The notes under the pieces were generated by a model. The model was not told where the DNA came from, made no database searches, and saw nothing but the letters and a program-made list of their open reading frames with translations. Positions 9,043 through 17,838 of a stretch of DNA of 64,000 nucleotides are shown piece by piece. How positions within the stretch are numbered: the first letter of the stretch is position 1; the number at the start of each line of letters is the position of its first letter. The translations under genes and the position numbers were made by a program. Source of the stretch: DSWT01 sp035420085 (GTDB taxonomy: Bacteria; Chloroflexota; Anaerolineae; B4-G1; SLSP01); contig DAOLUH010000022.1 in the NCBI GenBank assembly GCA_035420085.1, positions 22,917 to 86,916 of the forward strand, given 5' to 3'.

Positions 9043-9600
9043 ATGATTGATGCCAATGAACTTCGCAAAGGAACAACTTTTATTTTAGACGGTGAACTTT
9101 ACCAGGTTTTGGAGTACCAACACTATAAACCCGGACGGGGCAACGCCATTATCCGCACCAAGATTCGCAACTTGCGCACCGGCGCCTCAATCCCGCGCAA
9201 CTTCCTGTCGGGAGATCGCTTCGAGGAAGCGCCAGTGGAACGCCGTGCGGCGCAATATCTGTACGAAGATGGCGAGGCTTTCTATTTTATGGATGCCCAT
9301 ACCTACGATCAGGTTCACGTGACCGCCGATATGATCGGCGACAAAGCCGGATTCTTGAAAGAGGGTATGGAAGTCACCCTGACCGTTTTGGAGAACGAGG
9401 TGCTTGATGCAGACCTCCCGACTTCGGTGGAACTCGAAGTGGTCGAGTCTGAGATGGCCGTGGCCGGGGATACGGCTACCGGCGCGAGCAAAATCGTCGT
9501 CTGCGACACTGGCTTGAAAGTCCAGGTGCCCTTGTTCGTCAATGTCGGCGATACCATCCGCGTTGACACCCGCAGCGGAGAGTACCTGACCCGCGTATAA
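9043..9600 (+). CDS. efp: Translation elongation factor P
   Basis: 185 residues, the usual EF-P length. The start at 9043 follows GGAGG with good spacing. EF-P relieves ribosome stalling on polyproline, which fits a genome full of Pro-rich linkers. The three beta-barrel domains are recognisable, ending in the signature GDTIRVDTRSGEYLTRV. The tip of the domain I loop reads KPGRGNA, placing arginine at position 32 where E. coli and Bacillus carry a lysine. No modification enzyme (EpmA/B, EarP, YmfI) is present in the window. The gene is monocistronic, bounded by a promoter and a terminator. Confidence 0.97.
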   Translation: MIDANELRKGTTFILDGELYQVLEYQHYKPGRGNAIIRTKIRNLRTGASIPRNFLSGDRFEEAPVERRAAQYLYEDGEAFYFMDAHTYDQVHVTADMIGDKAGFLKEGMEVTLTVLENEVLDADLPTSVELEVVESEMAVAGDTATGASKIVVCDTGLKVQVPLFVNVGDTIRVDTRSGEYLTRV

Positions 9601-9689
9601 CCCGTCGTAGAGGGTTCATTCAGCAATCCACGGGAAGGTTGTACGGCCCCTGCACAACCCTCGCCAGGTCTACTGAACAAATGATCATC

Positions 9690-9726
9690 GTGCGGTACGC
9701 TCCCGGGCGTGCCGCACTCGTTTTAT
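9690..9726 (+). terminator. Intrinsic terminator after efp
   Basis: The stem GTGCGGTACGC / GCGTGCCGCAC (one G-T pair) with loop TCCCGG is followed by TCGTTTTAT. It lies about 90 bp after the efp stop. Confidence 0.8.
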
Positions 9727-9733
9727 AAAGACT

Positions 9734-9816
9734 GAAACGTAAAACGTAAAACGTAATGCGCGAAGAATCTCTTACGTTTTACGCTTTACATTTTACGCCT
9801 TACGCTTTACGTTTAA
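9734..9816. repeat. Repeat cassette, unit like AAACGTA / TTACGTTT with inverted halves
   Basis: The left arm has direct copies of aaacgta and the right arm has inverted copies (ttacgttttacgctttac), so the RNA could fold back. It ends four bases before the first possible start of the next gene. A related fragment occurs at 22278-22300. Confidence 0.85.
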
Positions 9817-9819
9817 GAG

Positions 9820-11511
9820 ATGATGATGGTGGATTTCAGTCCTTATGCAGGACGCTGGGTGGCGTTGACGGAAGCCAAAACGGTCGCCGGCGTCGGGATG
9901 ACGCCCGAAGCGGCGCGCTACGCTGCCCGCGCGGCGCGTCCGAAAGAGCGATTGCGGCTCGCTTGGATCGCGCCGCATCCACCGTACATTCCCCTGCCGG
10001 AGTGGCCATTAGCGCCACTCAAGGCGATCCTCCCTACAGAAGGGATCTGGTTGGCAGGCGGACCGGTGCGCGATTTGTTGTTAGGGCGCGACCTTCACGA
10101 TTGGGATTTCGCCGTCGTAGAGAACGGGTGTGGGCTGGCGCGCAGGGTTGCCAACGCGCTAAAGGCCGCCTATTATCCGCTGGATGAGGAACGAGACACC
10201 GGGCGCGTCGTCGTGACCGATCCGGCTACCCACAACCCGGTCACACTGGATTTCGCCTCGTTGCGCGGCGCGACGCTGGAGGAGGACCTGCGGCGGCGCG
10301 ACTTCACCATCAACGCGATGGCGCTCACCCTTGACGGCGCGCTCATTGACCCGACCCACGGACAGACCGACCTCGACGCCGGCCTCATCCGTATGACCGG
10401 GCCAGCCAGCTTCAAAGATGACCCGGCGCGATTGCTGCGCGCCGTGCGCCAGGCGAATACTTTGCACTTCCGCCTCGATCCACGAACCGAGATGGCGATT
10501 CGCGCGCAGGCGCTCTCCATCACCACCGTCGCCCCTGAGCGCATCCGCGCCGAGTTGCTCCAAATCCTGCACGACGTTTCGGCGGCTTATAGCCTGCAAG
10601 CTCTGGCCAACGTAGGACTGTTGAGCCACATTCTGCCGGAAATTCAGGCGCTGCAAGCGGTCCAGCAATCTCAGCCCCATCACTACGCGGATGCCCGCGT
10701 CCACACCCTGGCCGCCATTGCCGCAGTAGAAGGAATACTGGCCCTCCTCAAGGGCGAGCCGCGTCCCTCGTCAACCGACAACTATGCGCCGGTTCCCTCC
10801 TGGGCGTGGCCTATGCTCGCCGATGTCTTGCTTCCGTTTCAGTCGCCACTCCTGAAATACCTGGAAACACCCGTCAACGCGGACATGCCGCGCGCGGATC
10901 TCCTCAAGTGGGGCGCGCTGTTCCATGACGTGGGCAAGGCCGCCACTCGCACCGTGGATGACGACGGGCGCAGCCATTTCTACGGCCATGCCGAAGCCGG
11001 TGCGGCATCAGCGGAAGCGCGGTTGGAGGCGCTGCGCTTTCCAGGAAAGGCTATTGCGTTCATCAACATCCTGGTGGCAGAACATATGCGGCTGGCCGGC
11101 GCCGACAAATCCGCGCCGACGCGGCGCGCCGCCTACCGCTTCTACCGCGCCACGGGGGAGGTTGGGGTGAGTGTTGTGCTGTTGGCACTGGCCGATGCGC
11201 TGGCGGTATGGGGACGCGGACTGCCCCAAAATCGCTGGCGCGCACTGCTACAGCACGCCAACGTGTTGCTGAAATCGTACTTCGAGCAGCCAACCGAGAT
11301 CATCGCGCCGCCGCCTCTCCTCAACGGGCACGATCTGATCGCGTTGGGCATCCGGCAAGGGCCGCAGATTGGACATATCCTGGAAGCTCTGCGCGAGGCC
11401 CAAGCCGTGGGCGAGATCAACACCAGAGAAGCCGCCGAGGCTTTCGTCAACACAATTCTGGTGGAAGGAGTCTCCATGCGGGATTCCACGTCAACGAGGA
11501 CCAAAATTTAG
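9820..11511 (+). CDS. CCA-adding/poly(A) polymerase-type tRNA nucleotidyltransferase with HD domain
   Basis: 563 residues. Class II nucleotidyltransferase motifs are clear: the LAGGPVRDLLLG flexible loop, then the metal-binding pair in HDWDFAV, RRRDFTINAMA, and the RNA-binding neck ARLLRAVRQA. The C-terminal part carries an HD-type domain (FHDVGKA, FYGHAEAG, LVAEHMRL), as in many bacterial CCA enzymes. It builds or repairs the tRNA CCA end. The first 50 residues (FSPYAGRWVALTEAKTVAG) are an extra module resembling DUF5678, unusual in this family. Three consecutive ATGs (9820, 9823, 9826) make the exact start uncertain, and no strong ribosome binding site is seen. Confidence 0.92.
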   Translation: MMMVDFSPYAGRWVALTEAKTVAGVGMTPEAARYAARAARPKERLRLAWIAPHPPYIPLPEWPLAPLKAILPTEGIWLAGGPVRDLLLGRDLHDWDFAVVENGCGLARRVANALKAAYYPLDEERDTGRVVVTDPATHNPVTLDFASLRGATLEEDLRRRDFTINAMALTLDGALIDPTHGQTDLDAGLIRMTGPASFKDDPARLLRAVRQANTLHFRLDPRTEMAIRAQALSITTVAPERIRAELLQILHDVSAAYSLQALANVGLLSHILPEIQALQAVQQSQPHHYADARVHTLAAIAAVEGILALLKGEPRPSSTDNYAPVPSWAWPMLADVLLPFQSPLLKYLETPVNADMPRADLLKWGALFHDVGKAATRTVDDDGRSHFYGHAEAGAASAEARLEALRFPGKAIAFINILVAEHMRLAGADKSAPTRRAAYRFYRATGEVGVSVVLLALADALAVWGRGLPQNRWRALLQHANVLLKSYFEQPTEIIAPPPLLNGHDLIALGIRQGPQIGHILEALREAQAVGEINTREAAEAFVNTILVEGVSMRDSTSTRTKI

Positions 11512-11588
11512 GCCACAGAGAGCACAGAGTTCGCAGAGTTTTTTTCTCTGCGCTCTCTGTGTACCCGGTGGCTATTTTGAGAGGAGGC
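11512..11588. repeat. ACAGAG-type inverted repeat cassette carrying the ribosome binding site of the next gene
   Basis: The left arm is ccacagagagcacagag and the right arm is ctctgcgctctctgtg, followed by ggtggctattttgagaggag. The terminal AGAGGAG is the ribosome binding site of the lipoprotein gene at 11591. Longer relatives lie at 16236-16398 and 50869-50996. Confidence 0.88.
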
Positions 11589-11590
11589 GT

Positions 11591-13138
11591 ATGAGAGCAC
11601 AGACGTATCGGCTTACCTGGTTGATTGCACTCCTCCTGCTCCTGGGATGCCAGACTTCCGGGCCGGCTACCCCTGCGGCAACGCTGCCTTCTGCATCCCC
11701 GGCAGCGACGCGCACTCCCGTCCCCACCTGGACGCCCACCGCCACCGCTATGCCGGCAACGCCGCTCCCCACACGGACGGCGACCGCGACGCCGCGCCCT
11801 ACTGCGACCCTCACCCCGTTCCCGGTGTGCGCCGCCGTCTGGCAACGCCCGTTCCCCAAAACTGCGCCGCTGCGCGACGTGGTCCTCTTCACCAGCGCCA
11901 TCCCCGCGCCGTTTGCGCCGGCATCGGCCACCCAGAGAAGCAGCGACACACACCTGTGGGCCGTCGCCGCCGATGGACGCCGCAGCGAACGGCTTTCTGC
12001 CGGCGGAAACATCCTGTATATCCGCCCCACAACCGGCGCAGTCTCGGTTGATCTTCTGGTCACCCGGCCATTTTCGCTAGAGACAGAGTTTGTCCGCCAG
12101 CACGTGCTCAGCCCCGCATGTACGAAGTCCGAGGTTCCATGCGACAAGTTTACGTTTTCACCCGGCGGCGCGTGGGTGGCCTATTTTTGGGGCGCAGAAA
12201 TTTGTGGACGCGGTATTGCTGCTCTGAATTTGCGCACCGACGAGACGCTCATCCTCGTCGAAAAAGGCGGGCACAGTTTCACCTTCCTCTCCGACGAGAC
12301 CATGCTCATCGGCGCCGGACATTGCGAAGGCGGGATTTTGATGACCGTGGACCTGCAGAGTGGCGCGGAGACCACCCTCGGCGCAAGCAGCGCGGTGCAG
12401 TGGAACGCGACACGGACGGCCTTCGCCGTCAACGCCCATCCTTATATGGGCTGGGGAAGCGACGTGTGGGGGTACAACGTCGCCCAAGCCAGGCATTTCA
12501 TCGCCGCGTCAGAGGAAGTCGCTGCCGAGGAGCTACAAACGGTTTGGACGCCTGCCGGCGATTATCTGCTGTACCAACAGCGCACGATTTCCTTTACCAC
12601 ACCCACCAAAGCCGAACTCACCCTCAGCCCGCAGCAGATTATCATCGCCAACGTTGCCACCGGCGAACAGCGGACCTTGCTCACCGATCCAGCCTATGAC
12701 TATCACTTGTGTACAGCTTACGACGTATGTCCGTGGGAAGGCGACTACATCGAAGTCCGGCGGATTCCTTACCAGCAGCGCGTCTTCGATCAGGAACCCG
12801 ATTTCTACACTGATGCAGTCAATTGCGCTGTGTATGGCTTCCGCTGCCCTGATCCGGTGGAGCGCTTCGCCCTCAACTGGCGCACCGGCGAACTCGTACC
12901 CTGGGATCAACGGCCCGCAGCCCTGGAGACGCCGACTGTCACACCGACGCCGACGCCAGCCGCAACGGCAGCGACGCCCAGCGCGCCGGATTTAGCGCGT
13001 CCGGCCTTCTTCACTGCGCCGGACGGGACTTACGCGCTGCACCTCGGCGCGGACGAACGCAGCTTGTGGTGCATTCCCGCCGCCGGGGAACCGGTATTGT
13101 GGGTCAACAACGGCGCGAATTTCACCTATATCCCATAG
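11591..13138 (+). CDS. Lipoprotein with Thr/Pro linker and probable beta-propeller domain
   Basis: 515 residues from the ATG behind GAGGAGG. The lipoprotein signal ends at LLLLGC. A Thr/Pro-rich spacer follows, then a body with repeated strands of the TolB/WD40-like kind (HLWAVAADGRRSERLSAGG, WTPAGDYLLYQQ). A second TPTPTP linker near residue 440 precedes a short C-terminal piece that again reads like one propeller blade. It contains several cysteines, which may form disulfides outside the cell. It is not assigned to a named family. It is the first of three tandem lipoprotein genes of similar design, suggesting a paralogous set. Confidence 0.75.
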   Translation: MRAQTYRLTWLIALLLLLGCQTSGPATPAATLPSASPAATRTPVPTWTPTATAMPATPLPTRTATATPRPTATLTPFPVCAAVWQRPFPKTAPLRDVVLFTSAIPAPFAPASATQRSSDTHLWAVAADGRRSERLSAGGNILYIRPTTGAVSVDLLVTRPFSLETEFVRQHVLSPACTKSEVPCDKFTFSPGGAWVAYFWGAEICGRGIAALNLRTDETLILVEKGGHSFTFLSDETMLIGAGHCEGGILMTVDLQSGAETTLGASSAVQWNATRTAFAVNAHPYMGWGSDVWGYNVAQARHFIAASEEVAAEELQTVWTPAGDYLLYQQRTISFTTPTKAELTLSPQQIIIANVATGEQRTLLTDPAYDYHLCTAYDVCPWEGDYIEVRRIPYQQRVFDQEPDFYTDAVNCAVYGFRCPDPVERFALNWRTGELVPWDQRPAALETPTVTPTPTPAATAATPSAPDLARPAFFTAPDGTYALHLGADERSLWCIPAAGEPVLWVNNGANFTYIP

Positions 13139-13154
13139 AGGAAGTTTTGTGTTG

Positions 13155-14558
13155 ATGAAAAAGTTATTGTTTGTTGGTCTTGTACTTCTGTTGATCGTCA
13201 CATCCCTCACCGGCTGCGAGACGCCCACCATCGCCCCCACCCCCACGCCGACGCGCACGCCGGTTCTCCCCACCCCCACACCGACGCACACCCCCACCCC
13301 CACACCGACCGCCACCCCCTCTATCACCCCCAGCCCCACGCCAACGCTGCCGCCGGGACTGCTCTTGCCGCCGCAGCCAGCGGAGTTGCCGGGCTGGCCG
13401 GCGTTGCCTGTTGATCTCTACTTTATGCGCGATGGGAAAATCTGGTCGTGGTTGGCGGAAGGCGGCGCAGTGGAAAGTGTGCCAGTTGCGGTGGAAGGGG
13501 AGACCGTGCTCACCTACCAGATAACGCAGGACGAACGCTACGTGCTGTATGTGACCGACGCTGGCAAACTGTACGTTTTCGACCGCGCCCAGTGGCAGCA
13601 CACGCACATCCCCACCGCGGGCCGGTTGATTGACGACCGGGGCATTTATTTCGACGTGACGCCGGACACACGTTACCTGGTCTACCTGGCATGGGGCATC
13701 CAACCAACAGCCGAGATGACCACCAATAACACGCTCATCGGGACTATCCTGACAATCGAATTGCCCAAACTGCGGCAGGCACAGCGAACATTGGGGTTTT
13801 GCGGCAGCGACGGCGATGCTGGCTGTATGGGCGTCCACCTCGCGCCAGATGGCAACCTTGTCGCCTACGAAGATGGCGCAGGGTTGTGGCTGACCGCGCT
13901 CGACAGCCCCGAACCCCGCCTGGCACTGCCTTCCTCCAGCACACCGCCCTGGCGATTCAAGGCCTGGTCGCCCAACAGCCGTTGGTTAATCCTGGAAGTG
14001 CAATCGGCGGAAGGGACGCTCATAGGACTGCTCAATGTAGCAACAGGACAAATCACCCCCATCGGCGACGTGGCCTGTGTGGAAGGCTGCGACATCGGGC
14101 TGAGTTGGGGAACGCAAAGCCTGTGGCTGTTTACCGATACGCCACAGCAGGGCTGCCTCTTCCAGATACAGCCAGCCTTCGGCGATACGCCAATGAGTAT
14201 GCCTTACGAGATGTGTGCGCTAGGTGAGTGGGCACTGCACCCCGCGTCTCCGTTGGCGCTGCCCGACGGGTGGGTCGCGTTCGTGCATCGCGGCTGCGGC
14301 GAGGGTTGCCCCGGCCCGGCGCCTGGCCTCTACTTCCTGGGTCCCGACGAAGCCGCGCATCCCATCGCCTTGCTTGACCGCAACGACGGTTCCGCCCTGT
14401 GGGCGCCCGACGGTTCGGCCTTCCTCTACTTCGACGCGGAGAATCGCCCCTATCGCCTGGGTGTGACCGGCGGCGCAGGTTTCTGGGATGTGAGCCGCGC
14501 CCTCGCAGGCGCACACACATTCCACTGGGGTACACGCCTTGAGTCGCCGGAACAGTGA
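13155..14558 (+). CDS. Lipoprotein with Thr/Pro linker, propeller-like body
   Basis: 467 residues. The ATG at 13155 is preferred over the in-frame GTG two codons upstream. The lipobox is SLTGC, followed by an extreme (TPTP)n spacer and a body of WD40/TolB-like strands (LYFMRDGKIWSWLAEGG, LAPDGNLVAYEDGAGLW, LWAPDGSAFLYFDAENRPYRLG). Cysteine-rich loops (CGSDGDAGC, CGEGCPG) suggest disulfides. It lies 16 bp after the preceding lipoprotein gene, so they are probably one operon. Function is unknown; surface binding or scaffolding is a guess. Confidence 0.75.
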   Translation: MKKLLFVGLVLLLIVTSLTGCETPTIAPTPTPTRTPVLPTPTPTHTPTPTPTATPSITPSPTPTLPPGLLLPPQPAELPGWPALPVDLYFMRDGKIWSWLAEGGAVESVPVAVEGETVLTYQITQDERYVLYVTDAGKLYVFDRAQWQHTHIPTAGRLIDDRGIYFDVTPDTRYLVYLAWGIQPTAEMTTNNTLIGTILTIELPKLRQAQRTLGFCGSDGDAGCMGVHLAPDGNLVAYEDGAGLWLTALDSPEPRLALPSSSTPPWRFKAWSPNSRWLILEVQSAEGTLIGLLNVATGQITPIGDVACVEGCDIGLSWGTQSLWLFTDTPQQGCLFQIQPAFGDTPMSMPYEMCALGEWALHPASPLALPDGWVAFVHRGCGEGCPGPAPGLYFLGPDEAAHPIALLDRNDGSALWAPDGSAFLYFDAENRPYRLGVTGGAGFWDVSRALAGAHTFHWGTRLESPEQ

Positions 14559-14637
14559 GACGTTTGAACGTTGGAACGTTCAAACGTGTTAACGTTGAAA
14601 CATTCCAACACTGGCGTTTGGCGTTTGACGTTTGACA
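14559..14637. repeat. Repeat cassette, unit like GAACGTTGGAACGTTCAAACGTT
   Basis: Palindromic units of aacgtt with variable spacers are followed by gtttggcgtttgacgtttgac. Relatives lie at 32103-32130 and 51796-51840. It occupies most of the gap between two lipoprotein genes. Confidence 0.88.
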
Positions 14638-14660
14638 TAAGCCGTTGTATAAAACACGGC

Positions 14661-16235
14661 ATGAAGCTATCCATATTCACACAACCCAAATCCTGTCGTT
14701 TGCTTGGCGTCATATGCGTCACGCTGGCGGCGCTGAGTGTGCTGCTGGCGGCGTGTGTCGTCCCGCCCTCGCCCACCGAACCTAATCGCGTGACGTTGGT
14801 GGTTGACGGCGAGCAGCGCCTCATCGTCACCGCATTGGGCACCGTGCGCGATCTCTTGACCGCCGAGGGCGTCACATTGGGCGAATTCGACCGGCTGACG
14901 CCGCCAGAAACCGCCGCGCTGCGCAACGGTATGATCATCACCATCGTGCGCGTGACCCGGCTGACGGAAACCATCTCCGAGACGCTGCCGTTTGGACGGC
15001 AAGTTGTGCGCGACGCCGCCGTCCCTGAAAGCGAGACGCGCTTGCTGCAATCGGGGCGGGCGGGCGTCTTAGAACGCGCTTACCGCATCACATTCGAAGA
15101 CGGCGTGGAGGTGGAACGCACGCTGATGCAGGAGGCGGTCACCCAGCCGCCACAGGACGAGATCCGCCTCGTGGGCACGCGCCCCAAAGTCGAAACGGTC
15201 ATCATCACCGGCACACTGGCCTACCTCAACAACCAGGATGCGTGGATTTTGCGCGGCAGCAATCGCGCGCGCCGCCGTCTCACCGCGTTGGGCGATCTGG
15301 ATGGGCGCGTCTTCAGCCTCTCGCCAGATGCATCGAAGTTGCTCTTCACCCGCGGCGTCACCGAAGCGGAGCACATCAACGAGCTGTGGCTCATCCGCAC
15401 CGCCGAGGCCGATCCCAACCCGATCCCGCTCAACGTCAGCGACGCGCTATGGGCCGGGTGGCATCCCGATGGCAAGACCATCGCCTGGACCACGGCGGAG
15501 GTCATCGCACAAGCGCCCGGTTGGCGCGGGCAAAATGATCTGTGGACGGCGCAACTGACCGCGCAGTTCACGCTCGTCACGCGGCGCAAAATCCTCGCGG
15601 CGGAAGCTGGCGGCGGATACGGCTGGTGGGGCACGCGCTACGCCTGGTCGCCCGACGGCGAGGCGCTGGCCTACTCGCAGCCCGATAGCGTGGGCGTGGT
15701 CAATCTGCGCAAAGCGGAGCGCGTCCCGCTGCTCACCTTCCCCACGTACCGCACCTACAGCAGTTGGGCGTGGAACCCTTCGGTGGTGTGGTCGCCCGAC
15801 GGCAACTTCATCGCCACGGTTATCCACACGCCATCGCCCAACATTGATGATCCAGAGGAAAGTCCTATCTTCGACGTGTGGCAGATCGCGGCGACGGGCG
15901 CGTACAGCGCCGAACTTGCCTCCGAGACGGGGATGTGGGCCACGCCGGTTTACGCGCCGGATGGGACGACGCTGCTCTTCGGGCGCGCGCTCATCCCCTA
16001 CAAGAGCGACACCAGCCCGCACAAGCTTTGCCTGATTGACCGCGACGGCTCCGATCAATTCTGCTTCGACCCGCCCGGCGAAACCGGCATCGAACTACCG
16101 GTGTGGCGCTGGAGTCCCGACGGGCGACAGATCGCCTTCATCTACCTCAACAATATCTACTTGCTCGCGCCGGAGGATAGGAACATCATCCCGCTGGTGG
16201 ATGATGGGGGGATTACGTGGGTGGATTGGCGATAA
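14661..16235 (+). CDS. Lipoprotein with DUF348, G5 and TolB-like propeller domains
   Basis: 524 residues from an ATG inside a poor ribosome-binding context. The lipobox is LLAAC at about residue 30. Residues about 40-95 match DUF348 (VTLVVDGEQRLIVTALGTV...LLTAEGVTL). Residues about 96-175 match a G5 domain (RLTETISETLPFGRQVV...VERTLMQEAVTQPP). The rest is a TolB/WD40-like propeller with blades ending in SPDGxxLAY-type strands (WSPDGEALAY, WSPDGNFIAT, WSPDGRQIAF). G5 modules are thought to bind N-acetylglucosamine, and DUF348-G5 pairs occur in cell-wall remodelling proteins such as Rpf/YabE. Here no catalytic domain follows. It is probably a cell-wall-associated sensor or scaffold. Confidence 0.85.
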   Translation: MKLSIFTQPKSCRLLGVICVTLAALSVLLAACVVPPSPTEPNRVTLVVDGEQRLIVTALGTVRDLLTAEGVTLGEFDRLTPPETAALRNGMIITIVRVTRLTETISETLPFGRQVVRDAAVPESETRLLQSGRAGVLERAYRITFEDGVEVERTLMQEAVTQPPQDEIRLVGTRPKVETVIITGTLAYLNNQDAWILRGSNRARRRLTALGDLDGRVFSLSPDASKLLFTRGVTEAEHINELWLIRTAEADPNPIPLNVSDALWAGWHPDGKTIAWTTAEVIAQAPGWRGQNDLWTAQLTAQFTLVTRRKILAAEAGGGYGWWGTRYAWSPDGEALAYSQPDSVGVVNLRKAERVPLLTFPTYRTYSSWAWNPSVVWSPDGNFIATVIHTPSPNIDDPEESPIFDVWQIAATGAYSAELASETGMWATPVYAPDGTTLLFGRALIPYKSDTSPHKLCLIDRDGSDQFCFDPPGETGIELPVWRWSPDGRQIAFIYLNNIYLLAPEDRNIIPLVDDGGITWVDWR

Positions 16236-16398
16236 GTCTCAGCACTCTGTATCCTCGGTGGCTATTTTCAAGGAGTGCAACCGAACCTACGGTACAGCGC
16301 CGATAATGAAAATTTTACCGCAGAGCACGCGGAGAGCGCAGAGTATTTTTTATTTTTCTCTGTGAACTCTGTGTTCTCTGTGGCTATTTAGAGAGGAG
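16236..16398. repeat. Two tandem ACAGAG-type elements; second is a 129-bp dispersed repeat ending in a ribosome binding site
   Basis: 16236-16269 is the tail of one element (ctcggtggctatttt). 16270-16398 is nearly identical to 50869-50996, with one single-base indel and few mismatches by eye. Each copy starts AAGGAGTG and contains cgataatgaaaattttacc, a fold-back of cagag/ctctg units around a T-rich loop, and ends in AGAGGAG a few bases before a start codon. This explains the otherwise gene-free interval before 16404. Confidence 0.9.
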
Positions 16399-16403
16399 GC
16401 GCT

Positions 16404-16766
16404 ATGTTTCTGCTGCGAATGTTGGTTGAAGCGGTTTTGAGCATCGCCGCCGCGTTGGCGGGTAACTGGTTAGGCGGCGAGCTGCGCTCCCGTCTGACGG
16501 GCAAGCCGGTGCAGTCCTTACGTTTCCACTACACCACCCCCGAGGGCAGGACGATCAGCAACATGCCTGTCGTGACGAAATTTTACCCGGCCCTACTCGT
16601 CGGATTGCTGCGCAAGCCCCATTGGCTCCGCGCATTTCTGGCCGGCGTGGCAACAGGCGCGCTGGTTGATGACCGGCTGGAACACCTGATGTGGGAGCGG
16701 TTCGAGAAAGTGCTGCTCTCAAGTCATGCAGGGGAAAAGAACAGTGCCGAAGCGCTGAATGTGTAA
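16404..16766 (+). CDS. Small membrane protein of unknown function
   Basis: 120 residues, directly downstream of a repeat-borne GAGGAGG. It has an N-terminal amphipathic or hydrophobic helix (LVEAVLSIAAALAGNWLGGEL) and a second hydrophobic stretch near residues 80-92 (RAFLAGVATGALVDD). Between them is a short soluble part with SLRFHYTTPEGRTISNMPVVTKFYPALLVG. I do not recognise the family. The ribosome binding site and clean frame suggest a real gene. Confidence 0.6.
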   Translation: MFLLRMLVEAVLSIAAALAGNWLGGELRSRLTGKPVQSLRFHYTTPEGRTISNMPVVTKFYPALLVGLLRKPHWLRAFLAGVATGALVDDRLEHLMWERFEKVLLSSHAGEKNSAEALNV

Positions 16767-16975
16767 AATTGGCGTTCAATTAAGCTAATCGCTGACTACC
16801 CACAGGGTTGACAGGTTATGTGGAGGATGATCAACGTCTCACACAAGAACGCGAGTACAACAAAGTCGCGCAGTGGCAAACATGGCTTGCACAAACAAAC
16901 GCACTGGCGGACACAATACTGGCGCGCAGAGGCGGCATATTTATTCCTGTTTCCAATCTCTCATTTGGAGCTTTC

Positions 16976-17743
16976 ATGAACATCCTCGATCAATTCAAGC
17001 TAGACGGGAAAACCGCGCTCGTCACCGGCTGCCGGCGCGGGATTGGGCGCGGGTACGCGCAGGCGCTCGCCGAAGCTGGAGCGGACATCGTTGGCGTGAG
17101 CCTCACGTTGCAACCGGGCAGCGAGGTAGAACAAGACGTCGTTGCCCTGGGACGTACATTCACGGGATATGCCTGCGACTTCGCCGACCGTGAGGCGCTC
17201 TACGCCTTCATCGCGCGGGTGAAGGAAGAATGCCCGCCCATTGACATCCTCGTGAACAATGCCGGTACGATCTTCCGCCAACCCGCGGCAGAGTATCCCG
17301 ACGACAAATGGGACGAGGTCATCGAGACGAATCTCAGCGCGCAGTTCATCGTCGCGCGCGAATTCGGGAAGGATATGCTGGCGCGCGGGCGCGGCAAGAT
17401 CATCTTCACCGCCTCGCTACTCACCTTTCAAGGCGGGATTACCGTGCCGAGTTACGCCGCGAGCAAGGGCGGCATCGGCCAACTGGTGATGGCGCTATCC
17501 AACGAGTGGGCGGGCAAGGGCGTCAACGTCAACGCCATTGTGCCCGGCTACATCGCCACCGATCTCACCGAGGCGCTGCGCCACGATCCCGTCCGCAGCG
17601 AGCAAATCCTGGCGCGCATCCCCGCCGGACGCTGGGGGACCCCCGCTGACTTCAAAGGCGCGGTCGTCTATCTGGCCTCCGAGGCCTCAAATTACGTCAA
17701 CGGCATTACGTTAATTGTTGATGGCGGTTGGATGGGGAGGTAG
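16976..17743 (+). CDS. kduD: 2-dehydro-3-deoxy-D-gluconate 5-dehydrogenase-type SDR (KduD)
   Basis: 255 residues, starting at an ATG behind GGAG. KduD interconverts 2,5-diketo-3-deoxygluconate and KDG in pectin and uronate breakdown. Classical SDR elements are present: the TGCRRGIGRG nucleotide loop, NNAG, and active-site YAASK with the upstream Ser. KduD-like stretches are DILVNNAGTIFRQ, FQGGITVPSYAASKGG, NVNAIVPGYIATDLTEALR, RIPAGRWGTP and the end YVNGITLIVDGGW. Together these match KduD better than FabG. In-frame sequence upstream to 16808 is not family-like and was not used. No KduI is nearby. Confidence 0.88.
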   Translation: MNILDQFKLDGKTALVTGCRRGIGRGYAQALAEAGADIVGVSLTLQPGSEVEQDVVALGRTFTGYACDFADREALYAFIARVKEECPPIDILVNNAGTIFRQPAAEYPDDKWDEVIETNLSAQFIVAREFGKDMLARGRGKIIFTASLLTFQGGITVPSYAASKGGIGQLVMALSNEWAGKGVNVNAIVPGYIATDLTEALRHDPVRSEQILARIPAGRWGTPADFKGAVVYLASEASNYVNGITLIVDGGWMGR

Positions 17744-17764
17744 TTTTCATAACCGCTGATGTGA

Positions 17765-17792
17765 TTGCCGATTTTCGGCCTTGCGTTATACT
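17765..17792 (+). promoter_or_regulatory. Candidate promoter of the PFK gene
   Basis: TTGCCG and TATACT are separated by 16 bp, about 45 bp upstream of the PFK start codon. The match to sigma70 consensus is moderate. Confidence 0.5.
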
Positions 17793-17838
17793 GTGGCGTA
17801 TTCGCAAGGTTTTCAAAGCATGTTCAGAGGGGGAGATT

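Noticed and set aside
16808..16975. N-terminal extension of the KduD gene from an upstream TTG
   Set aside because: Not similar to the family and no ribosome binding site; the ATG at 16976 has GGAG and a family-like start.
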